Part shown: positions 9,705-18,040 of the stretch, one piece after another
How the letters are laid out: each line of letters begins with the position of its first letter
How positions within the stretch are numbered: the first letter of the stretch is position 1
Assembly (NCBI RefSeq): GCF_026626665.1
Contig: NZ_JAPNKE010000002.1
Coordinates: 1,861,204 to 1,925,203 of the forward strand
Direction of reading: 5' to 3'
Source of the DNA: Nannocystis pusilla
GTDB taxonomy: Bacteria > Myxococcota_A > Polyangia > Nannocystales > Nannocystaceae
Length of the DNA stretch: 64,000 bases
The notes under the pieces: generated by a model
What the model was told of the DNA's origin: nothing
What the model saw: the letters and a program-made list of their open reading frames with translations, nothing else
Databases searched by the model: none
Program-made: the position numbers and the translations under genes

Positions 9705-9742
9705 CGACAGGTCCGATCGCACATGTTCTTCGGGACAGCCTC
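9705..9742. repeat. 14-bp palindromic array, 3 units
   Basis: Cores at 9708 (CAGG), 9722 (CATG) and 9736 (CAGC). The second and third units face each other across a TTCG spacer, which would be a UUCG tetraloop in RNA. Lies just after the PilZ gene stop. Confidence 0.8.
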
Positions 9743-9787
9743 GCCGGCGCCGCGCGCGGCCGGCGTCAGGGGCATGCGCTGGCTTTG

Positions 9788-9828
9788 GGGCAGGTGCGAA
9801 GGGGCATGTCCCTCGGGGCAGTCGCGCT
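9788..9828. repeat. 14-bp palindromic array, 3 units, at a gene start
   Basis: Cores at 9791 (CAGG), 9805 (CATG) and 9819 (CAGT), exactly 14 bp apart. The ATG of the middle unit (9806) is a possible start codon for the following lipoprotein, and the array encodes its signal-peptide n-region. Confidence 0.78.
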
Positions 9829-11230
9829 GGCGCTCGGCTGCGGGGCGCCGGCGGTCGAGGTGCTGCCGGGGGTGAAGGCCGATCTCGGCTCGGGAGCGCC
9901 GAGCGCGGGCGGGGAGCCGACGCCGGCGCGCGCCGAGGGCGACTGCGCCGGGCTGGCGGCGGGCGCCGCGGCGGGCTCGGGCGAGGACGCGGTGCTGCTC
10001 GTCTGGACATGTCCCGAAGTGCAGGCGAGTCCGGCGGCCCTGCGCGCCGCGCTGCTGCAGGCGGGCAGCCCGGCCGAGGCGGCCGCGCTGGCGCCCAAGC
10101 TGGCGGCGGCGCCCGATCTGGCGGGCCTGGCCCGGCTGGCGGCGATCGATCGCCCGGCGACGGGCTCGCTGAACCCGGCGGAGGCGCCGGATCCGGTGAC
10201 GGCGGTGGTCAGCCCGATCGACGAGGCGGTGCTCGGCGGGGTGCTGCGGGCGATCGGGGCCCAGACGGCGAGCGGGCTGACGCACGAGCAGCGGACCCGC
10301 GCGGCGGCGCTGCTGGCCCGGGTCCACCGCGAGGCGCTGGCGCAGCTCGGTCTGCCGCCGGACCAGCCGCTGCCGCCGTTCGGGCGCCTGCTGGCCGGCC
10401 GCTTCCTGCACTTCGGCCGCAGCTTCTGTCAGACGTACTGGCAGCGGCGCGTGGCCGGGCTGGAGCCGCTGTTCGCGGCCACCGAGGACGAGCTGATGCG
10501 GGTGATGCTGGCGGTCGAGCGCACCGCGCACGCCGGCGACGACGGGCTCCTGGCGGTCGAGCGCCAGCGGGCCCGCCGCTACCTGCAGGGCAGCGGGGTG
10601 GCCGAGCGGCTGAAGTCGCGCGGGGTGGCGCAGACGCCCGAGGGCCTGCTGCCGCTGCCGAACGAGCTCGATCGCCTGATCGACCACGGGTTCGTCGAGC
10701 TGGCGCTGCAGCGGGCGCTGTTCCTCGCCGGCGAGCAGCCGGCGCCGTTCGGGATGGCGCCGGTGATCGAGTCGCTGCAGGCGATGCTGACGCAGCGCGA
10801 CCTCGGCGAATTCCAGGCGCTGCTCGAGCGCAGGATCGGCGAGGCGCGCAAGCTCGAGCCGCCGCCGCCGGAGCAGGGGACGCGCGAGTGGCCGGTGCGC
10901 GCGCCGTGGAGCTGGAGCGACGCGGGCTCGGTGGCCTCCGCGGCGGAGGCGCTGTGCGAGGAGGCCGACGGCAGCCAGGGCACGACCCGCCAGCGCGGGC
11001 TGTGGCGCGCGGTGCTGGCGCTGCGCGACCGGCCGGATGCGTGCCGCGAGCTGCTGCGACGGGCGCAGAACGGGCTGGCGGCGCAGCTGGCGAGGGCGGT
11101 GCTCGACCGCCTCGACGACGACAGCCTGGCCGGCCTGCGCACGCGCGCCGCGGCCCGCGAGGCCGGCGAGGCGCAGGTGCGACGCGCGTTCGCGCTGGCG
11201 AGCCGCGACGCCGGGCTGCTGCCGCGCTGA
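9794..11230 (+). CDS. Hypothetical lipoprotein, alpha-helical
   Basis: About 478 residues from GTG 9794 (RRGMSLGAVALALGC lipoprotein signal); the ATG at 9806 is an alternative without the Arg pair. The body is rich in Ala, Leu, Arg and Glu and predicted mostly helical. It contains LLARVHREALAQLGLPPDQP, FGRSFCQTYWQRRVAGLEPL and ALRDRPDACRELLRRAQNG. I recognise no domain; it may be a TPR-like or four-helix scaffold. The signal peptide is encoded inside a palindromic repeat array, and a two-unit array (10008, 10022) lies in frame downstream. It converges on the Ser/Thr kinase gene. Confidence 0.65.
   Translation: MRRGMSLGAVALALGCGAPAVEVLPGVKADLGSGAPSAGGEPTPARAEGDCAGLAAGAAAGSGEDAVLLVWTCPEVQASPAALRAALLQAGSPAEAAALAPKLAAAPDLAGLARLAAIDRPATGSLNPAEAPDPVTAVVSPIDEAVLGGVLRAIGAQTASGLTHEQRTRAAALLARVHREALAQLGLPPDQPLPPFGRLLAGRFLHFGRSFCQTYWQRRVAGLEPLFAATEDELMRVMLAVERTAHAGDDGLLAVERQRARRYLQGSGVAERLKSRGVAQTPEGLLPLPNELDRLIDHGFVELALQRALFLAGEQPAPFGMAPVIESLQAMLTQRDLGEFQALLERRIGEARKLEPPPPEQGTREWPVRAPWSWSDAGSVASAAEALCEEADGSQGTTRQRGLWRAVLALRDRPDACRELLRRAQNGLAAQLARAVLDRLDDDSLAGLRTRAAAREAGEAQVRRAFALASRDAGLLPR
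10005..10031. repeat. 14-bp palindromic pair inside a reading frame
   Basis: Cores at 10008 (CATG) and 10022 (CAGG) with spacer CGAA. Encodes WTCPEVQA in the helical lipoprotein. Confidence 0.65.
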
Positions 11231-11471
11231 GCGCGGCGCGAGGCCAGCCGTCACCGTGCTGAGCGGCTCCTTCGCCCCGCTGCAGCCGGGCCGAGCGGCT
11301 AACGGGGCCGGGCTGCCGCCGCGCCGCGCGGCAAACCGGGGCCGGGCTGCAGCCGCGCTGAGGGGCTCGCAGCTCCGGGCAGCAGCCGCGCTGAGCGGCT
11401 AACGGGCCGGGCTGTCGCCGCGCTGAGACGGCGGGCCGAAACGCGGGCTGGACGAGATGGCTGAATGGAAT

Positions 11472-11512
11472 GGACATGTCCATATGGACATGTACCATCG
11501 GGCAGGAAGGGA
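11472..11512. repeat. 14-bp palindromic array, 3 units
   Basis: Cores at 11475 (CATG), 11489 (CATG) and 11503 (CAGG). The first two form GGACATGTCC - ATAT - GGACATGTAC, a nearly perfect 10-bp stem with a 4-nt loop. Confidence 0.85.
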
Positions 11513-11616
11513 GAAACTGCGCCTCGGGAGGGTGCCGTCGGGCGAGCTCTCGGGCCGAGGTCCTGGCCGTCGCGGCTCGCGCTGCCGGGGTCGAGCCGCG
11601 GCGCGATGGACTGAAA

Positions 11617-11686
11617 GGACATGATTGAAGAGGCATGTCCTATTGAACAGGTTTTTCAGGGCATGGCGTGAAGGACATGTCCTTCG
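11617..11686. repeat. 14-bp palindromic array, 5 units
   Basis: Cores at 11620, 11634, 11648 (CAGG), 11662 and 11676, all 14 bp apart. It lies just downstream of the Ser/Thr kinase stop, between convergent genes. Confidence 0.87.
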
Positions 11687-11696
11687 CCGCGCCGGG

Positions 11697-14156
11697 CTAC
11701 GCCTCGGTGCCGTGGGTGGCCAGCCAGGCGGCGATCTCGCGCTGGCGTCGGGCGTTGCGCATGGTGGTGGCGTCGCGCTCGGCCTGGCGGGCGAGGGCCA
11801 GGGCGCGCTCGCGCTGGCTCGGGTCGTGGTCCCACAGCGCGCGGGCGAGGGCGAAGTGGGTGACGGCGCGGATGATGGGCTGCTGCGAGCGATCGGCGAG
11901 CTCGTGGGCGCGCTCGAGGTCGGCGAAGGCGCGGGTGATCGCGCCGCGGCCGAGGTGCAGCACGCCGGTGGCGGCGAAGTACTCGGCGAAGTCGAGGCGG
12001 TCGGTGCCGAAGGCGGCGATGAGCTGCGGCAACGAGGGCTCGATCAACTTGGCGGCCGCGTCGAGGTGGCCGAGCTCGAGGCGCGCGAGCCCGAAGTTGG
12101 CGCGAGCCATGCACGTGAAGGGGTGACGCGCGCCGAGGTGGCGGTCGAGCGTGACGCTGGCCTCGTGCAGGACGTCGGCGGCCTCCTCGACGCGGCCGCT
12201 GAGGCGCAAGGCCTCGCCGAGGCCGATCTGGGTGACGCCGAGCGCGAGCAGGTTGTCGGGCTCGGTGCGCTGGCGCAGCTCGATGCCGCGGCGATACAGG
12301 TGCTCGGCCTCGACCAGGCGGCCCTCGGCGGAGCGCGAGTTGGCGAGGTTGTTGAGCAGCTCGGCCTCGACGCCGACCTCGGGCGGACGGCGGGCGATCA
12401 AGGCCCCGGCGATCGCCGCGGCTCGCTCGGCGGCGGGGTAGTCGTTGAGGCCGTAGCCCTGCACGTGGACGTCGGTGACGAGGGCCCGCAGCTCGACGGC
12501 GTCGTGGCCGGCGCGGATGCTGGTGAGGTAGGCGTCCCACAGCGAGCTGGCGGCCTGCTCGAGCTCGCCGGTCTCGGCGAACAGCCGGCCGTGCCAGAAC
12601 AGCGCCTCGGCGAGGGTGGGGGCGTAGCCGGCCGCTTCGGCGGCCTGGATGGTGCGCTGGACGAGGGCGACCGCGCGGTCGAGCTGACCGGCGAGGAACA
12701 GCGCCTCGACCTGGGCCAGGTCGCGCTGGAGCAGTTGCACGCGGGCGGCCACGGCCGGGTCGCTCGGCAGACCGAGGCGGCGCTGCTCGTCCATCAACGC
12801 CGCCGGGTCGCCGCACGAGGCGACGGAGTGCAGCCCGGCGACCGCCTGCGCGGCGTTCATCACGGTGCCGCGGTCGCCCTCGGCGAGGACGTCGACGAGG
12901 GCGTCGAGCTCGGCCCGCCGGCGCTGTAGGCAGTGCATCTGCAGGTCGAGCGCGGCGCTCGAGCGCTCGCCGGCGCGGTGGGCCTCGCAGGTGCGCACGT
13001 GCATGTCGGTCCACTCGGCGGCGTGGGCGTCGAGGGCCTGCCGCGTGCGGGCGACGGTGTCGGCGGCGAAGTCGAGGCCGGTGGCGAGCATGGCCCGCTC
13101 GACGGCGGCGCTGCGGGCTTCGTCCCACACGCCGACGAGGTGCTCGGCGGCGTCGCGACAGGCGCCGCCGGCGCCGGCCTGGACGAAGGCGAACGAGGCG
13201 GTGGCGATGCCGGCGAGGGCGAGGGCCCAGCGGACGCGCTTGCGGCCGCGCTCGGGCGTCGGCGCCAGCTCGACCAGGAGGTCCTGCATGGTCGGGAAGC
13301 GGAGGTTCGGATCGCTCTCGAGGCCGCGCAGCACGGCGCGCTGGATCGACGGCGGCACCGGGGTGCGCGCGGGGACCGGGGCGCGCTCGCCGAGCAGGAC
13401 GTTGCGGCTGACCTCCTCGATCGTGCTGCCGGGGAACGGGCGGTAGCCGTACAGCGCCTCGAACAGGGCGGTGCAGAAGCCGAACTGATCGGTGCGCGCG
13501 TCGGTCGGCTCGCGCAGGAACTGCTCGGGCGCCATGTAAGCCGGGGTGCCGATCAGCGAGCCGGCGGCGGTCATGCGCAGCAGCGATCGGCCCGACTGCG
13601 ACAGGGCGGGGCCGGTCTCGGCGTCGCCGCCGAGGCCGACCGGCAAGGCGAGGCCGAAGTCCATGACGCGGACGCGGCCGTCGTTGCCGATCATGAAGTT
13701 GTCGGGCTTGACGTCGCGGTGGATGATGCCAGCCCCGTGGGCCGCGGCCAGGCCCCGCCCGGCCTGCACGAACATCTCGACGATCTCGGACCACGAGCGC
13801 GTCTGCTCTTCGAGCCAGGCGGTGAGGGTGCGGCCGTGCACGAACTCGAGGGCGATGAAGATCTGGCTCTGCCACTCGCCGACGTCGTAGATCTGGATGA
13901 CGTTGGGGTGCGACAGCTGGGCCAGCGTCTGGGCCTCGCGCAGCAGGCGGGCGCGGCCGGGGACGTCGCCGCTGAGCCGCCGCCGCACCAGCTTGACGGC
14001 GACGCGGCGGTCGAGGATCTCGTCGTAGGCGCTGTAGACGACGCCCATCGCGCCCTCGCCCAGGCGGCTGAGGACGACGTAGCGGCCGAAGCGGAGGGCG
14101 TTCGCGTCCGGCTCGCTCGAGCCGGGTCCGCTGTCCGTGACCGCTTCGGTGGCCAT
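11697..14156 (-). CDS. Transmembrane serine/threonine protein kinase with TPR-like C-terminal region
   Basis: 819 residues. The Hanks-type kinase domain spans residues about 24-300: Gly-rich loop LGEGAMGVVY, catalytic Lys55 (VAVK), HRDVKPDN (Asp148), DFG (166-168) and APE (209-211). All catalytic residues are present, so it should be active. One membrane helix follows (about 309-327). The remaining 490 residues are helical repeats of TPR type (for example RAIIA-like blocks, LARLELGHLDAAAKLIEPSL), probably periplasmic and sensing or scaffolding. This architecture is common in myxobacteria. Its upstream neighbour is the rhomboid gene, same strand, with an array between. Confidence 0.95.
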   Translation of the reverse strand: MATEAVTDSGPGSSEPDANALRFGRYVVLSRLGEGAMGVVYSAYDEILDRRVAVKLVRRRLSGDVPGRARLLREAQTLAQLSHPNVIQIYDVGEWQSQIFIALEFVHGRTLTAWLEEQTRSWSEIVEMFVQAGRGLAAAHGAGIIHRDVKPDNFMIGNDGRVRVMDFGLALPVGLGGDAETGPALSQSGRSLLRMTAAGSLIGTPAYMAPEQFLREPTDARTDQFGFCTALFEALYGYRPFPGSTIEEVSRNVLLGERAPVPARTPVPPSIQRAVLRGLESDPNLRFPTMQDLLVELAPTPERGRKRVRWALALAGIATASFAFVQAGAGGACRDAAEHLVGVWDEARSAAVERAMLATGLDFAADTVARTRQALDAHAAEWTDMHVRTCEAHRAGERSSAALDLQMHCLQRRRAELDALVDVLAEGDRGTVMNAAQAVAGLHSVASCGDPAALMDEQRRLGLPSDPAVAARVQLLQRDLAQVEALFLAGQLDRAVALVQRTIQAAEAAGYAPTLAEALFWHGRLFAETGELEQAASSLWDAYLTSIRAGHDAVELRALVTDVHVQGYGLNDYPAAERAAAIAGALIARRPPEVGVEAELLNNLANSRSAEGRLVEAEHLYRRGIELRQRTEPDNLLALGVTQIGLGEALRLSGRVEEAADVLHEASVTLDRHLGARHPFTCMARANFGLARLELGHLDAAAKLIEPSLPQLIAAFGTDRLDFAEYFAATGVLHLGRGAITRAFADLERAHELADRSQQPIIRAVTHFALARALWDHDPSQRERALALARQAERDATTMRNARRQREIAAWLATHGTEA

Positions 14157-14301
14157 AAACGGCGGCAGCTTACCCGATGCGGGGCGGGCGGCGCTCGTGC
14201 GTCCCCCAGGGCTCGCACGGGTACGGCCAAGCTCACGCGGTCGAAGTCACGCGCTCAGCCGGACGACGCGCGATCGCGCGCGCGCGGTCGAGTGGCTTCA
14301 G

Positions 14302-14356
14302 GGACATGTCGCCGAGGACATGTCTGAATCACCCTGTCTGTTCGAGCATGTCCGAG
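14302..14356. repeat. 14-bp palindromic array, 4 units
   Basis: Cores at 14305 (CATG), 14319 (CATG), 14333 (CCTG) and 14347 (CATG). The array covers the 3' end of the rhomboid gene and the space upstream of the kinase gene. Confidence 0.82.
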
Positions 14357-15947
14357 AATCCACGCGAGCGCCGCGGCAGGAACAGGGCCCCGAGGAGCGT
14401 GCCGGCGACGATCCCGGCGAGGTGGGCGGTGCCGCTGACCTCGGGGGTGACGCTGTCGAACACGACCTGGAGGCCGAACAGGATGACGAGGGCGACCAAC
14501 TCGGCGCGGCCGATCGGGGTGCTCGGAGGTCGCGCCGCAGCAGCAGGGCGGCGATCACGGCCCCGCCCAGCGCCATGATCGCCCCGGAGGCGCCGATCAG
14601 GAGCAAGGGGCTGGCCGGGTCGCGCAGGAAGACGACGGCGAGGCCGCTGAGCGCGGCGCTGAGGACGTAGATGGCGGCCAGGCGGGCCCGACCGTAGAGC
14701 ACCTCGACGAAGGTGCCGAAGCGCCACAGCATCAGGACGTTGAGGATGAGGTGCAGGCTGCCGACGTGCAGGAGGGTGAGCGCGCCCAGCCGCCACGCCT
14801 CGGACGGGCCGAAGTCGCCGGTGAACAGGGCGCCCCAGGCGTAGGCGTGCTCGGGGTCGTAGGGGTCGCCGGCGGCGGCGAAGATGGCGTAGAAGCCGAC
14901 GAGGACGGCCATCCAGGCCCAGGTGAGGCGCGGCCGCACGGCGTGGCGGCCGAGGAAGGTGGAGACGGCGCGCAGGGCCGGGGCGCCGCGGCGCAGGGCG
15001 GCCAGGCGGTGGTCGAGGGCGCGGGTGTGCGTGGTGGAGGGCCGCGGCGGTCGCCGGACGATCATGGCGTCGAGCGAGAGGAGGGTGGAGCGGGCGATCC
15101 GGTGGTCGCCGTGCTGCTCGAGCGCGCGTGCGAGGGTGCGACGCGCAGCGTCGGGTCGGCCGGCGCACCACTCGGCGAGGGCGATGCACAGCTCGCGATC
15201 GCCGCGCGCGAGGTACATGCCGAGGCCGTCGGCGAGGGCGCTGGTGCGCGCGACGTCGCCGGCGAGCGCGTGGGCCTGGATGATGAGACGCGCGACCCGC
15301 TCGGGCTGCTGGAAGGTGGGATCGCCGGCGAGGGCCCGCGCGAGGGCCTCGGCCAGGGCGTCGCCGTCGGGGTCGGTGCAGGCGACGGCCTGGACGTAGA
15401 TCGCGCCGAGACCCTGGGCGAACAGGCCGGCCCGCTCCTCGGGATCGGCGAAGGCAGCCTTCACTGCTTCGACGTCGCGGCGGTTGTGGAGGAGGACGAT
15501 GTCGAAGGCGCGCCGCACATGCGGCAGGCCGTGCGAGACGCGATCGAGCTCGGCGGGCGGGACGTCGTCGCCGGCCCGCAAGGCGAGGATGATCGGCAAG
15601 GCGCCGAGCTCGTCGCGCACGGCCCGGGTGGGGTGGATCCGCGCGAGCAACCAGGCGAGCCGCCGCGCCCGCTCCTCGTCGCCGGCGCCGATCGCCCGGT
15701 GCAGCCGCGTCTGCAGCGAGACGGGGGCGATGACGAGGAGGAGGTAGAGGCCGAAGGCGACGAAGCCGGGGCTGCTCGGCGCGAGCCACCAGGCGAGCGC
15801 GGCGGCGAGGACGATGAAGGCGACGATCGCCCAGCCGGTGCGCGCGTCAGGCAGGCCCAGCCGCCGCAAGTAGAGGGCGTAGCCGAACAGGCCGATCGCG
15901 GTGACGACCAGCAGCGGGAGGGCGAGGGCGTCGATCGGCACGCGCAA
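14329..15947 (-). CDS. Rhomboid family intramembrane serine protease with N-terminal helical domain (frameshifted)
   Basis: From ATG 15947 two membrane segments (ALPLLVVTAIGLFGYALYL and a second hydrophobic stretch) are followed by about 250 residues of helical repeats, then a rhomboid domain. The domain shows HVGSLHLILNVLMLWRFG, the catalytic serine in GASGAIMALGG and the catalytic His in GTAHLAGIVAGTLLG. The His lies in a different frame from the Ser. Restoring one base near 14530 (after LLLRRDL) joins them, ending at 14329. Total length 3n+2 fits one missing base. The protease should cleave membrane proteins; the substrate is unknown. Confidence 0.88.
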
Positions 15948-16221
15948 CGGCAGGGTAGCCGAGGCGGCGCTGCGCGGGTAGGCGCGGGCCTCGATCGCGG
16001 GGGCGAGCGATCGAGCGAGCGAGGGGAGGCGAGGCGCGCGGGCGCGGGAGCTGGTCGGAAGCGGAGGCGGGGCCTCGCCGGCGCGGAGCGGCGCAGGACG
16101 CGGCGCGACGATGGAGCGAGCCCGGCTCGGACGCGGGGGCCAGGTGGCAGGGACGCGGAGGCCGGTCGCGGGGACGCGGGCGGGGTAGGCGAGCGCGGCG
16201 GGGCGCGGTAGATCCGTCGTC

Positions 16222-17106
16222 GTGCTGGCGCGGGCGGCGATGCGGCTGCAATCGGCGATCGCCGTGGCGATCGCGGTGGTGACGTCGGTGGTGGTGCTGG
16301 CAGTGGCGCCGTGGTGGATGGTGGTGATAGGGCCGCTCGTCGGGCTGGGCTATCGCACCGCGGCGCTGCGACCGATCGCCCGCCGCGAGCGCCTGGCGCT
16401 GGCGCCGGTGCCGGACAGCTGGCGCGAGCTGCTGGCCAAGCGGGTGCCGTTCTACGGGCGGCTGACGCCGCCGGCGCAGAAGCGCTTCGAGGGCGACGTG
16501 GCGGTGTTTCTCGGCGAGCACCGGATCTACGGGCCGCAGGGCGCGGAGGTGCCGGAGGAGGTCAAGGTGATGATCGGGGCCGGGGCGGCGATGCTGTGCC
16601 ACGGTCGGCCCGACTGGGAGTGGCCGCACGTGCGCGACATCGTCGTCCACCCGACGCAGTGGAACGAGGACGGCGAGCCCGGCGATCACCACGGGATCGC
16701 AGGGCAGGTCCACCTGCAGGGGCCGGTGCTGTTCTCGCGCAAGCAGATCCGGTTCGGCTTCCGCAAGCCCGACGGCGAGAACGTGGTGCTGCACGAGCTG
16801 GCCCACGTGCTCGACATGGCCGACGGGGCGGCCGACGGATCGCCGGACCGCTTCGCGTGGACGGCCGTGCCCGGCTGGGAGGAGCTGGTCCGCACGCGGC
16901 TGAAGGCGGTGCGCCGGCGGAAGGGCGGGCCGCTGCGCGCCTACGCGGGCACCAACTCGGCGGAGCTGTTCGCGGTGGCGGTCGAGGTGTTCTTCGAGCA
17001 GCCGCTGCGCCTGCGCAAGCAGGACCCGCAGCTGTACGAGGCGCTGGCGGAGCTGTTCAACCTCGACCCCGACACGGGGGCGCTGCGCCGGCCGCTGCCG
17101 GCCTGA
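16222..17106 (+). CDS. MtfA-like zinc peptidase (M90 family)
   Basis: 294 residues (or 288 from the ATG at 16240). An N-terminal hydrophobic segment (VAIAVVTSVVVLAVAPWWMV) anchors it. The zinc motif HELAH lies near residue 191 and the third ligand glutamate in NSAELFAVAVEVFFEQP near 245, as in MtfA/M90 peptidases. In E. coli MtfA interacts with the Mlc repressor; here only the peptidase fold can be claimed. Divergent from the rhomboid gene over a 274-bp gap in which I see nothing. Confidence 0.88.
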   Translation: MLARAAMRLQSAIAVAIAVVTSVVVLAVAPWWMVVIGPLVGLGYRTAALRPIARRERLALAPVPDSWRELLAKRVPFYGRLTPPAQKRFEGDVAVFLGEHRIYGPQGAEVPEEVKVMIGAGAAMLCHGRPDWEWPHVRDIVVHPTQWNEDGEPGDHHGIAGQVHLQGPVLFSRKQIRFGFRKPDGENVVLHELAHVLDMADGAADGSPDRFAWTAVPGWEELVRTRLKAVRRRKGGPLRAYAGTNSAELFAVAVEVFFEQPLRLRKQDPQLYEALAELFNLDPDTGALRRPLPA

Positions 17107-17133
17107 GGCTGTCTCTTCGAGACAGGTGCGGCG
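17106..17133. repeat. Palindromic pair with compensated stem
   Basis: CTGTCTC at 17109 pairs with GAGACAG around a 3-4 nt loop containing TTC. The stem sequence differs from the GGACATGTCC consensus on both sides yet stays complementary. It sits just after the MtfA-like gene stop. Confidence 0.75.
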
Positions 17134-17146
17134 GCGGCACGCCCGA

Positions 17147-17219
17147 AGCGATGTCTCTCGGGGCAGGTACGGCGTAGCGCGGCGAAGAGAGACGATATGT
17201 CTCTCGAGACATGTGCGGC
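17147..17219. repeat. Two palindromic pairs, 14-bp phased
   Basis: Pairs at 17150/17164 and 17196/17210. The second forms ATGTCT - CTCG - AGACAT, again a stem altered on both sides. They belong to the same convergent gap as the neighbouring arrays. Confidence 0.7.
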
Positions 17220-17252
17220 GGAGGGCCGCATCGCTGCTCGTACTATCCTTTC

Positions 17253-17293
17253 GGACATGTTTTTTGCGACATGCCCGAAAGGACATGTTCGTC
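17253..17293. repeat. 14-bp palindromic array, 3 units
   Basis: Cores at 17256, 17270 and 17284, all CATG. It runs up to the stop of the small gene at 17292. Confidence 0.85.
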
Positions 17294-17642
17294 AGAGCGG
17301 GGTGGCCGACAGGACGCGCACGGTGCAGACGGCGCCGGGGGTGGCGACCTCGACGCTCAGGGGGCGGGGCTTGCCGTCCTCCATCGCGGCGAGGCGGACG
17401 GCGACGGTGCTGCGGAGGACGGTCGCGGGGGCGGCGAAGCCGATCACGTGCTGCTGGGCCTTCTCGCTGCTGTCGATGCCGTGGAGGACCGCGCGGGCGT
17501 CGGGCTGCTGCGGGTCGCGGGTCAGCTCGACGGACAGGACGACCACGAAGCTCCGCGGCGAGGCATTGACGAACACGGGGCCCTCGGCCGGGTGGTTGGG
17601 GTCCAGCGAGGGGTTGGAGAACACGACGTCGTACGCGCTCAT
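17292..17642 (-). CDS. Hypothetical protein, operon with chelatase and serA
   Basis: 116 residues, soluble, mainly beta-strand by composition (RSFVVVLSVELTRDP, RSTVAVRLAAMEDGK, SVEVATPGAVCTVRVL). No family recognised. Its ATG overlaps the stop of the upstream chelatase gene by 4 bp (ATGA), so the three genes of this block are likely translated together. The gene ends right at a palindromic array in a convergent gap. Confidence 0.7.
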   Translation of the reverse strand: MSAYDVVFSNPSLDPNHPAEGPVFVNASPRSFVVVLSVELTRDPQQPDARAVLHGIDSSEKAQQHVIGFAAPATVLRSTVAVRLAAMEDGKPRPLSVEVATPGAVCTVRVLSATPL

Positions 17643-18040
17643 GCCGGGGAGGATAGCGCCACTCGCCGCAGAGCTGCCGCCGCGAGGGCGTCGAGCACGT
17701 CGGGGTCGGTGGCGAGCGCGTCGCCGGCGAGCGCGATCTCGAGGCTCGCGTGCTCGCGCTGGACCCGGGCGACCAGCTTCGGGACGTCGCGCTTCAAGTG
17801 GCGCCCGCCGCCCGAGAGGAACACCGGCACGACGACGACGCGGCGCACGCCGCTCTCGCCGAGCCGCGCGATCACGTCGGCGAGCGCGGGGCCGTGCTCG
17901 AGGGTGGCGATCGCGATCGAGAGCGCCGGGGCGAGGACGCGCAGGCGCTCGGCGATCTGCTCGACCGGCCTGAGCCAGTCGGGATCGGGGCTGCCGTGGG
18001 CGAGGAGCAGAAGCGCCTGCGCGGGAGCCGGGGCGCTCAT
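17639..18040 (-). CDS. CbiX/SirB-like sirohydrochlorin chelatase family protein
   Basis: 133 residues, the size of a single-domain CbiX-short chelatase. The N-terminal LLLLAHGSPDPDW carries the metal-binding His of the family, and GVRRVVVVPVFLSGGGRHLKRDVP is the second conserved block. Chelatases of this family insert Co2+ or Fe2+ into sirohydrochlorin for cobalamin or siroheme synthesis. No other tetrapyrrole gene is adjacent. It starts at ATG 18040, which overlaps the serA stop (ATGA), and ends overlapping the next start the same way. Metal specificity is not visible. Confidence 0.85.
   Translation of the reverse strand: MSAPAPAQALLLLAHGSPDPDWLRPVEQIAERLRVLAPALSIAIATLEHGPALADVIARLGESGVRRVVVVPVFLSGGGRHLKRDVPKLVARVQREHASLEIALAGDALATDPDVLDALAAAALRRVALSSPA

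Larger units (their letters stand above)
11231..11696. other. Convergent intergenic region with two repeat types
   Basis: This 466-bp gap between convergent genes holds no convincing gene. From about 11255 to 11430 there is an imperfect GC-rich repeat of about 33 bp built on gccgggctgc-gccgcgctga (copies near 11284, 11307, 11341, 11372 and 11406). Two arrays of the 14-bp palindrome follow. Confidence 0.6.
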
